Source: Leptospira soteropolitanensis
GTDB lineage: Bacteria > Spirochaetota > Leptospiria > Leptospirales > Leptospiraceae
NCBI RefSeq assembly: GCF_026151655.1
Contig: NZ_JAMQPN010000001.1
Span: 372,001-436,000, forward strand
Direction: 5' to 3'
Length of the DNA: 64,000 nucleotides
In this document: positions 55,399 to 64,000 of the stretch, in pieces
Numbering within the stretch: the stretch's first letter is position 1
How the letters are laid out: each line of letters begins with the position of its first letter
Notes under the pieces: model-generated
Seen by the model: only the letters and a program-made list of their open reading frames with translations
What the model was told of the DNA's origin: nothing
Database searches by the model: none
Position numbers and translations under genes: made by a program

Positions 55399-57924
55399 TT
55401 ATTCCGAATCGGACTCCGAATCTCTTACGACAGCAAAGTCTTTTACGAAGTCATCATCTTTGGTATTTACAACTTTGACACCCATAGCAGAACGACCCAC
55501 CATAGATATTGTTTTGACTTCTACACGAATTGCCATTCCAGATTGAGTGATAACAAGTAGTTCATCTTCTTCTTTTACAGATGCAATGCCTACAGCCCGT
55601 CCATTTTTTTCACCAATCTTCAAATAGGTCATCCCTTTACCACCACGACCTTTGGTAGAGAACTCTTCAAAATCAGTTCGTTTTCCAAACCCATTTTCGG
55701 ATACGCAGAATAAATTGGTTCCCGGTTCTACTTTTGTAATCCCTGCAATGGCATCATCTTCTTCCAACTTCATCGCAGTCACACCAGATGCAGTTCGACC
55801 TTGCGAGCGAAGTTCATTCAAATTCATTCGAATCGCTAGTCCATTTTTACTTCCGATAAACACATCAAAGTTATTTGGATTGGCAATCACGTCGATGAGT
55901 TCATCACCTTCCCGTAGTCCGATCGCAATAATTCCGGATTTTTTAGTATTGGTAAATTCATCCAATTGAATTTTTTTCACAAATCCATCTCTTGTAACCA
56001 TAAGCAAATACGATTCGTCAAAATTTCTAAAAGTGAATAAGGAAGTAATGATTTCATCATCATTTAAGTTAATAACTGCTTTTAGTGATTTTCCGCGTGC
56101 TTCTTTTGTAGCAATCGGTAACTCATAAACTTTCATGAGGAATGCTCTACCTTTATTGGAAAAGAGCATTAAGTTATCATGAGTCATGGCACTACTGAGT
56201 TTTTTAACAAAGTCTTCTCTCTTTGTGGAGATTCCTTGGACTCCCTTTCCTCCTCGTTTTTGGCGACGGAAGGTATCCATTGGAAGGCGTTTGATAAACA
56301 TGTCTTCAGAAAGTTGAACTACAACTTCTTCATCTGCTATCAAATCTTCTGCATTAAATGTTGAGGATTCTAAAGATTCTAAACTAATTTCTGTTGTACG
56401 ATTGTTTCCAAAAGACTGGGAAACTTTTCCAAGTTCCTCACAAATGATAGATTTAACTCGTTCTGGTTTGGCAAGAATGTCTTCTAGGTCAGCTATAAGA
56501 AGTCGCACTTGTTCTAATTCTTCGATAATCTTTTGAACTTCTAAGGAAGTGAGGCGTTGCAAACGCATTTCCAAAATTGCATCCGCTTGGATTTCAGAAA
56601 GTGAGAACGTTGCCATGAGGGAACTTTGTGCTTCTTTTACATCTTTGGATGCACGAATGATACGAATGACTTCATCGATGTTATCAAGCGCAATGCGAAG
56701 TCCTTCTAAGATATGTGCTCTTTTCTGTGCTTTGTCTAAATCAAATTCAGTTCGTTTGACAATAACTTCGTTTCTATGATCCGCATAGGATTTAAGAATT
56801 TCTTTTAAAGAAAAGATTTTTGGGCGATTATTTAAAATCGCAAGCATTGTAATTCCATAACTCACTTGTAGTTGTGTGAGTTTGAAAAGTTGATTTAGGA
56901 TGACTTGCGCATTTGCATCTTTTTTAACATGGATTTCAACGCGAATTCCCTTTCTATCCGAAAGATCCAAAATTTCAGAAATCCCTTCAATGATTTTCTC
57001 ATTCACAAGCTCCCCGATTTTTTCGAGTAAGTTCTTCTTATTCACTTGGTAAGGAATTTCATTGATGACAATGATCTCACGACCTTTGTTGTTTTCGATG
57101 ATATCAACTTTAGATCGAATGCGAATGGAACCTTTTCCTGTGGCGTAGGCTTGGTATAAACCTTCGCCACCAATGATCGTTCCACCAGTTGGAAAATCAG
57201 GTCCCGGAAGAATTTTCATGAGTTCCGGAAGTGTGATATCCGGATTTTGAATGAGAGCAATAACAGCATTTACTGATTCTTTTAGGTTATGCGGTGGAAT
57301 ATTGGTAGCCATACCCACTGCAATTCCTGTGGAACCGTTTACCAGAATATTTGGAAAATTAGCTGGTAATACATCCGGCTGTTGTCTTGTATCATCAAAG
57401 TTTGGCGAAAAGCTAACAGTATTTTTTTCGATGTCTTTGAGTAGTTCTTCCGCAAGTTTCGTAAGTTTTGCTTCCGTATAACGATAGGCTGCCGCGTTAT
57501 CACCGTCGACAGATCCAAAGTTTCCTTGCCCATCAATCAAAGTCTCTCGCATTGAAAAAGTTTGGGCCATTCGAACCATAGTTTCGTAAACTGCCGAGTC
57601 ACCATGAGGGTGATAGTTACCAATCACTTCCCCAACAATTTTCGCTGATTTTACATAAGGACGATCTGATCTCCAGGCTCTTTCATTCATCGCATGAAGA
57701 ATTCTTCTATGAACTGGTTTTAATCCATCTCTAACATCGGGAAGGGCTCGACCTACAATGACACTCATCGCATAATCAAGGTAAGCTTCCTTCATTTGAT
57801 CTTCAATTTCAACCGGAATGACCCGCACACCGGCTTTGAGTGCACCCGCTACGTCTGGTCTACCAGAAAGATTCAGTGCTAAGGTTTTATTTGATTCGTT
57901 CTCTTGGCCGTTTTGTTCGGTCAT
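55399..57924 (-). CDS. gyrA: DNA gyrase subunit A
   Basis: An 841-residue topoisomerase II subunit that cuts and rejoins DNA. The catalytic tyrosine is Y149 in AAAYRYTEAKL. The quinolone-determining region is HPHGDSAVYETMVRMAQ: the E. coli Ser83 position is S110 and Asp87 is E114. An N-terminal tail of about 27 residues precedes the family start. The GyrA box QKRGGKG is present near the C-terminal beta-propeller. It lies 19 bases after gyrB and is co-transcribed. Length and motifs are complete. Confidence 0.97.
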   Translation of the reverse strand: MTEQNGQENESNKTLALNLSGRPDVAGALKAGVRVIPVEIEDQMKEAYLDYAMSVIVGRALPDVRDGLKPVHRRILHAMNERAWRSDRPYVKSAKIVGEVIGNYHPHGDSAVYETMVRMAQTFSMRETLIDGQGNFGSVDGDNAAAYRYTEAKLTKLAEELLKDIEKNTVSFSPNFDDTRQQPDVLPANFPNILVNGSTGIAVGMATNIPPHNLKESVNAVIALIQNPDITLPELMKILPGPDFPTGGTIIGGEGLYQAYATGKGSIRIRSKVDIIENNKGREIIVINEIPYQVNKKNLLEKIGELVNEKIIEGISEILDLSDRKGIRVEIHVKKDANAQVILNQLFKLTQLQVSYGITMLAILNNRPKIFSLKEILKSYADHRNEVIVKRTEFDLDKAQKRAHILEGLRIALDNIDEVIRIIRASKDVKEAQSSLMATFSLSEIQADAILEMRLQRLTSLEVQKIIEELEQVRLLIADLEDILAKPERVKSIICEELGKVSQSFGNNRTTEISLESLESSTFNAEDLIADEEVVVQLSEDMFIKRLPMDTFRRQKRGGKGVQGISTKREDFVKKLSSAMTHDNLMLFSNKGRAFLMKVYELPIATKEARGKSLKAVINLNDDEIITSLFTFRNFDESYLLMVTRDGFVKKIQLDEFTNTKKSGIIAIGLREGDELIDVIANPNNFDVFIGSKNGLAIRMNLNELRSQGRTASGVTAMKLEEDDAIAGITKVEPGTNLFCVSENGFGKRTDFEEFSTKGRGGKGMTYLKIGEKNGRAVGIASVKEEDELLVITQSGMAIRVEVKTISMVGRSAMGVKVVNTKDDDFVKDFAVVRDSESDSE

Positions 57925-57943
57925 TTTTTTATCCTAATTCCAA

Positions 57944-59893
<1,950 letters not shown>

Positions 59894-59941
59894 CTAGAAA
59901 GACCCTCGAAGGGCAAGTGAAAACGGGGGGATTTAAGTGAC

Positions 59942-60265
59942 TTAAGACCTAGGATTTTGAAATTCGTTTCCCGTTTTAAAGTGAATTTTTTCCAATAAAA
60001 CTGGGTCGGTAATTGAGTTCACTTTCGCTAAAAGTTCTGCCTTTTGAAACTCCAATTCCTGGGAAATCATAGAGTGACGACAAACAACTGTGAGTTTTTT
60101 ACCTTCAATGGATTTTGGAAAACTCTGTTTTCCAAAATAATCACCAACAATATCATTCCAACAAAGTCGTAGGGTTTTTAGAATCTGATCCCGAAAGACA
60201 GCTTCCCTGTCCATACCCATTTTTTCCAAACTTTGGAAGAGTTCGTGGAGTTCTACTTTTTTCAT
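59942..60265 (-). CDS. DUF721/DciA-like protein
   Basis: A 107-residue protein of the DUF721 family, with WNDIVGDYFGKQSFPKSIEGKKLTVVCRHSMISQELEFQKAELLAKVN in the conserved order. In several bacteria the family member DciA loads the replicative helicase. It is found between recF and gyrB in many genomes, and here it overlaps recF by four bases. A role in replication initiation is likely. There is no DnaC in this window. Confidence 0.87.
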   Translation of the reverse strand: MKKVELHELFQSLEKMGMDREAVFRDQILKTLRLCWNDIVGDYFGKQSFPKSIEGKKLTVVCRHSMISQELEFQKAELLAKVNSITDPVLLEKIHFKTGNEFQNPRS

Positions 60266-61365
60266 TTTTCTAAAAAAACCTTCACTTTTCCACCTTCTAC
60301 TTGATAGATTTCTTTATCAACTGTTAGGTTTCCAACATACTCATGAATTCCTTCCAAGTCTGTCGTAGTAAAAAATGCCTGCCCACATTCAGAAATAAGA
60401 TTCACAAAATATTCTCTTCGTTTGACGTCCAGTTCCCTGATAATATCATCAATAAGCAAAACCGGAGCTTCTCCCGTAGTATCACGGATCATTTGGAAAC
60501 AAGCCGTTTTAAGAGCGATAACCGCACTTCGTTTTTGTCCTTGGGATCCAAACCCACTTAAATCTTTATCATCAAATCCAATTGGCAACGTATCTCTATG
60601 GTTTCCACAACTAGTATAACCAATCGCTCTGTCTTTTCGAAGATTATCGATGAGTTTTTGTCTATGTTCTTCTTTCGAAGAGATATTCGGTTTGTAAGTT
60701 AAAAAGAAAGGATCTTTCCCAGAACTTAACTGTTGTAAATTTTTATGAAAGTAACCGGCTAAGGTTTCAATGGTTTTGGTTCTGATTTCACGAATTTCCG
60801 CATCATGTTCAATGATAGGTTCATCCCAGATTCCAATTTCTCGATCTGTAGAATTATCTTTTTTCAAAGCGGCATTTCGTTGTTTTAAGAGACGATCATA
60901 TTCAATGAGTTGTTTTAAATAATAACGATTGGTGGAAGAAATAAACGCATCTAAAAATCTTCTTCTTTCCACATTTCCATCTTCAATGATAAGGATGTCT
61001 GGTGGGCTCATCACAATCGAACGAAAGTATCCTACATAGTCAGAGATTTTTTTAAACTCTTCCCCGTTAACTTTTAGTTTTTTTCTTTTGGAATAAGAAT
61101 GTTCAATTCCATATTCAAATAAATAATCATTCTCTTCAGATTCAAATTCAGCACGTATGAAGGTATCTTTTGTATCCCACCGAAGGAGTTGGTTTTGGTC
61201 CGATTCGCGAAAACTTTTTAAATAGGATAACAGAGAAATGGATTCGAGAAGGTTTGTCTTACCTTCTCCATTGTTTCCAATAAAAAAGATAAGACGTGAT
61301 TTGAATGTTAACTGTGTTTCTTCGTGATTCCGAAAATTCTTTATGTAAATTTTCTTTAGAAACAT
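60262..61365 (-). CDS. recF: DNA replication and repair protein RecF
   Basis: A 367-residue SMC-like ATPase. It has FIGNNGEGKTNLLESISLLSYLKSFR (Walker A), SPPDILIIEDGNVERRRFLDAFIS, GSQGQKRSAVIALK (signature) and VLLIDDIIRELD (Walker B). It loads RecA at gaps with RecO and RecR. The start overlaps the dnaN stop by one base (TAATG), and the stop overlaps the DUF721 gene by four. Confidence 0.96.
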   Translation of the reverse strand: MFLKKIYIKNFRNHEETQLTFKSRLIFFIGNNGEGKTNLLESISLLSYLKSFRESDQNQLLRWDTKDTFIRAEFESEENDYLFEYGIEHSYSKRKKLKVNGEEFKKISDYVGYFRSIVMSPPDILIIEDGNVERRRFLDAFISSTNRYYLKQLIEYDRLLKQRNAALKKDNSTDREIGIWDEPIIEHDAEIREIRTKTIETLAGYFHKNLQQLSSGKDPFFLTYKPNISSKEEHRQKLIDNLRKDRAIGYTSCGNHRDTLPIGFDDKDLSGFGSQGQKRSAVIALKTACFQMIRDTTGEAPVLLIDDIIRELDVKRREYFVNLISECGQAFFTTTDLEGIHEYVGNLTVDKEIYQVEGGKVKVFLEK

Positions 61366-62483
61366 TAAAGTTTCATTGGCATAATGACAGAAACAAAATC
61401 ACTATCGGAAGGATCTTTAAACAGAACCGGTGCACTTGAAGTTGTGAATTCTAAAATGACCTCAGGATCATCCACAGCTTTTACCACATCACTCAAATAA
61501 TCACCTTTAAAGGCAATTGTGATTGCTTCTCCATTGTATTCAATTGGCATATTATGATCAAACATCATCGTTCCAGGATTGGAAGAGCTAATATTGACAT
61601 TTCCTTTAGTAAAAGCCAAACGAATTTGTTTCGAAGGTTCTTCCGCAGAAATGAGAGCTTGTTTTAAAAAAGTTAAAAAGTCAGCTTTTACAACTCGAAC
61701 CGATTCTGAAGTTTGTTTTGGAATGACTTGTTCATAATCAGGAAAGTTACCATCAATCAATTTGAAAAGAAGTTCTACGTTTCCAGAAGAAACATAAATT
61801 TGTTCTTCTACAAATCCAATTTTAGCAGTTTCCTTTCCTTCCATCATCTTAAGCATTTCACGAACCGCTTTATGAGGAATGATCACACCATTTTTGAATG
61901 GAAATTGTTTTGGAAACTTACGAACAATTTTAGAAAGACGACGTCCATCGGTTCCCACAACAATCAGATCTGTATTGTCTGGTTTTAAAAATAAACCATT
62001 GAATACAAACCTTGTTTCTTCAATTGCCATAGCATAAGAAGTTTTACGAAACATCTCACGAATGGTTTGGCAAGGAAATTCAACAACGCTTGTCTCATCT
62101 ACTTTCGGAATTGTTTTGATATCTTCTGAATCAATACCATTGACTTTAAACTTAGTGTCCATCTTGCCACTGGCATCAGTGATGGTTGTCTCTGAGTTTT
62201 CTGATTGGTCTGTCGTTGTGAGTAAACTTGTATCAAAGTTTAAGTTTTTAAAAATACTCGATAGTTGTTTCGCAGGTAAAGATGCTGTTCCCTTTTCTCC
62301 AATGGTCGATGGAACAGAAGTTTTGATTGCGATCTCTAAATCGGTAGCAGAAAGATAAACTTCATTCTCACCTGTTTGGATTTTGAGATTGGAGAGAGCC
62401 GATTTAATCTCTCGAACTGAGATGACTCCATCCACTGAGTTGATTGCTTTTAGGAATTCTGTAGTATTGACAGTGAATTTCAT
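61365..62483 (-). CDS. dnaN: DNA polymerase III sliding clamp (beta subunit)
   Basis: A 372-residue clamp with three homologous domains; MKFTVNTTEFLKAINSVDGVISVREIKSALSN at the start, VVGTDGRRLSKIVR in the middle and SDSDFVSVIMPMKL at the end are typical. It forms the ring that tethers Pol III to DNA. It lies between the origin-like region and recF, in the order dnaA-dnaN-recF as usual. Confidence 0.97.
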   Translation of the reverse strand: MKFTVNTTEFLKAINSVDGVISVREIKSALSNLKIQTGENEVYLSATDLEIAIKTSVPSTIGEKGTASLPAKQLSSIFKNLNFDTSLLTTTDQSENSETTITDASGKMDTKFKVNGIDSEDIKTIPKVDETSVVEFPCQTIREMFRKTSYAMAIEETRFVFNGLFLKPDNTDLIVVGTDGRRLSKIVRKFPKQFPFKNGVIIPHKAVREMLKMMEGKETAKIGFVEEQIYVSSGNVELLFKLIDGNFPDYEQVIPKQTSESVRVVKADFLTFLKQALISAEEPSKQIRLAFTKGNVNISSSNPGTMMFDHNMPIEYNGEAITIAFKGDYLSDVVKAVDDPEVILEFTTSSAPVLFKDPSDSDFVSVIMPMKL

Positions 62484-62729
62484 TTTTCCTCTTCTTCTTA
62501 TTTATATTATATATCTTTATATATATTATGTCGTTTCCGTTGGTTCTGTCAGTATGTCGATAAAGCCTGGAAACATCAATTTTTATTGAATTATGTCAGG
62601 TTTTTTCCTTTTTGCAACTGTCAATATTTATGTCACTTTGAACAGGTTCAGGAAAACTTAAGGGACAATAAGGACTGACTATGTCCTATCGACAGTTTAT
62701 CGACAGGTAATGGTCGGATTAATCACAGG
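62484..62729. other. oriC: Candidate chromosomal origin (oriC) between dnaN and dnaA
   Basis: The 246-base gap begins with a 30-base A/T tract (62500-62529, one C), the kind of element that unwinds. Three TATCGACA octamers follow: in TGTCGATAA (62555-62563, minus orientation), CTATCGACA (62686-62694) and TTATCGACA (62697-62705). They differ from the E. coli box TTATCCACA at the central base. A/T-rich unwinding tract plus clustered boxes next to dnaA fit an origin. GC-skew was not computed. A dnaA upstream region outside the window could also contribute. Confidence 0.6.
62500..62529. other. A/T-rich putative DNA unwinding element
   Basis: 29 of 30 bases are A or T, in runs of TATA. It sits next to the dnaN start, at the far side of the DnaA-box-like repeats from dnaA. 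Confidence 0.5.
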
Positions 62730-64000
62730 TTATTGGAAACTTATCTTGTGTTTGATGGTATGAAACAGGTCTTCCCATTGTGGATCCGTTTTCATACGCT
62801 CTTTGAATTTATCGATTCCGTGGATGACGGTCGAATGTGTGGTCGAAAAAATTCTGCCAATTTGTGCTTTCGGAACATGTAGTACATCATGAAGGAGGAG
62901 CATACACAAATGCCTAGGCGGGATGAAATCGGCTTTCCGACTCTTCCCTAACAAATCCTTGCGAGCGACATTGGATCTTTCGCAGACAAGATCAATGACC
63001 ATATCTGGGCTGAATCCAATTCGTTTTTTATTCGTAAGAAAACGTGCTTCGGCAATTTCCTGAATTTTCTCTTCCGTGAGTAAAAAGTATTCATAGGCCT
63101 TTTTGTATAAAACTAAATCGTTTACGATTCCAATCAGAGCGCGGGAATCCCCTTCCAATCGTTCAGCAAGCCACTGCAAAAGTTTGTCACTCGCAGGAAT
63201 ATTGAATTCAGAAAAATTGGCTCGCAAAAGTTCGATTCGCAGTGCCAAGTCGTGCGACTTGATATCGGCTTGGAGACCGTGTACAAATCGAGATTTTAAC
63301 CTTTCGTGTAACGGAAGTTCGTAACTAGGTCTATCGGATGCAATGACGATTTGGCGTTTTCTATCATAAAGAAAATTGAAGAGTGCAAAAAACTCCTCTT
63401 GTGTTTTTTCAGCCCCACCATTCAGAAATTGAATGTCATCAAAGAGGAGAACATTGTAAGACTGGTATCGAATTTTAAAAGATTCAAGTGACTCACGGTT
63501 ATTTTGACGAACGGTGAAAATAAATTCATTTAAAAAAGAGGTACTGTTTACATACCGAACGGTCTTCCAAGGATCCTTTTTTTTGATCTCGTTTCCGATG
63601 GCATGTAGAAGATGAGTTTTTCCCACACCAACAGGTCCAAAGATATATAGTGGATTGTATTTCCCTGGTTGTTCTGCCACACTTTTCGCAGCTGTATAAG
63701 CTATGCGATTGGAATCAGAAGTGATATAATTGCTAAAAATAAATTCTGGATTTAGGTCCGAGTCAGATTCATCAAATTTCGATTGTATGACTTCCTTAAA
63801 TATTTGTGCGGAGGTTTCTGATTCCGCTAAAATAGAAACTCGAAAACGATCACCTACTACTTGATAAACGGCGTCTTCAATGAAAGTCGTATACTTCGTT
63901 TCCACGTGGCGTTTGATTCCCGTCGATGGAGCCGTCAAGTGAACCACTTGGTTGTCCCATTTTTCGAATTTGAGTGGTGCAATGAAATTGGAAAAGTACT
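62730..64000 (-). CDS. dnaA: Chromosomal replication initiator DnaA (5' end cut by window edge)
   Basis: The reading frame runs past the end of the window; a GTG at 63947 in frame is not the start, because the upstream codons encode FSNFIAPLKFEKWDNQ, the family domain I ending. Visible domains: AAA+ with GPVGVGKTHLLHAIG (Walker A) and VLLFDDIQFLNGG (Walker B), and the C-terminal DNA-binding domain. The binding helix reads IGRIFSTTHSTVIHGI, where E. coli has IGDAFGGRDHTTVLHA: the GGRD residues that contact DNA are replaced by three residues (STT), one shorter. The His and Thr that follow are kept. The divergent boxes in the adjacent gap may match this change. The gene order to dnaN is standard. 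Confidence 0.95.
   Translation of the reverse strand, partial: YFSNFIAPLKFEKWDNQVVHLTAPSTGIKRHVETKYTTFIEDAVYQVVGDRFRVSILAESETSAQIFKEVIQSKFDESDSDLNPEFIFSNYITSDSNRIAYTAAKSVAEQPGKYNPLYIFGPVGVGKTHLLHAIGNEIKKKDPWKTVRYVNSTSFLNEFIFTVRQNNRESLESFKIRYQSYNVLLFDDIQFLNGGAEKTQEEFFALFNFLYDRKRQIVIASDRPSYELPLHERLKSRFVHGLQADIKSHDLALRIELLRANFSEFNIPASDKLLQWLAERLEGDSRALIGIVNDLVLYKKAYEYFLLTEEKIQEIAEARFLTNKKRIGFSPDMVIDLVCERSNVARKDLLGKSRKADFIPPRHLCMLLLHDVLHVPKAQIGRIFSTTHSTVIHGIDKFKERMKTDPQWEDLFHTIKHKISFQ

Noticed and set aside
63895..63947. GTG at 63947 as the real dnaA start
   Set aside because: The codons upstream to the window edge continue a typical DnaA domain I ending, so the gene is cut by the edge.

Overview
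The window is a stretch of a Leptospira chromosome that ends at the replication origin. The right end carries the leptospiral origin cluster, all on the minus strand: dnaA (cut by the window edge), dnaN, recF, a DUF721/DciA-like gene, gyrB, gyrA, dus and a PilZ gene. Next to it lies a lipoprotein gene that I recognise as lipL21. The A+T-rich composition, the many lipoprotein signal peptides, the lipid-oriented genes (acyl-CoA dehydrogenase, enoyl-CoA hydratase) and the poor fit of several start sites to a strong Shine-Dalgarno all suit Leptospira. An Fe-type superoxide dismutase and a GH42 beta-galactosidase hint at a saprophytic rather than a pathogenic species; this is inference.

Layout. 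1-18.9 kb: glnD 3' end, a membrane-anchored hypothetical, hom, a STAS protein, hflX, a HEAT-repeat lipoprotein, a receiver protein-ABC exporter-glutamine amidotransferase operon, acyl-CoA dehydrogenase, yebC, a small stress membrane protein, a degenerate EAL protein paired with a pseudo-receiver, enoyl-CoA hydratase, an M23 peptidase, fabG-like and purB. 18.9-23.9 kb: an accessory-looking stretch. It starts with 340 bp of non-coding, repeat-rich DNA, then has small enzymes (esterase, DODA-type dioxygenase), two NTF2-like proteins, two YdcF-like proteins and a PhnB-like protein. 23.9-33.4 kb: adenosine deaminase, a DegT aminotransferase, a lipoprotein/beta-propeller/site-2 protease operon, cysE and several envelope proteins. 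33.4-40 kb: trpG-trpE, sodB, an inositol-phosphatase-like gene, a hypothetical and beta-galactosidase. 40-49.6 kb: the operon hslO-tsaE-tsaB-rnr, two phosphatase-type exported proteins, a tsaC-like gene, an SDR, a small lipoprotein, maf and a small protein. 49.7-53.2 kb: holA and a pair made of an exported protein and a degenerate sigma-54-activator-like protein. 53.3-64 kb: lipL21 and the origin cluster.

How genes work together. TsaE, TsaB and the TsaC-like protein are three of the four t6A tRNA modification proteins (TsaD is not here). DnaA, DnaN, RecF, GyrA, GyrB, HolA and the DciA-like protein make the region replication-centred. Many neighbours overlap by 1-4 bases (ATGA or TAATG), which suggests translational coupling in short operons. 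Several convergent pairs overlap at their 3' ends by 4-22 bases.

The best leads for something new are: (i) the dnaN-dnaA intergenic region, with an A/T-only tract and three TATCGACA boxes, beside a DnaA whose DNA-binding motif lacks the usual GGRD residues; (ii) the structured, integron-attC-like DNA at 19.1-19.3 kb; (iii) the paired degenerate signalling proteins at 11.6-13.9 kb and 50.8-53.2 kb; and (iv) an hflX reading frame whose conserved N-terminus has no ATG, GTG, TTG or CTG start codon.
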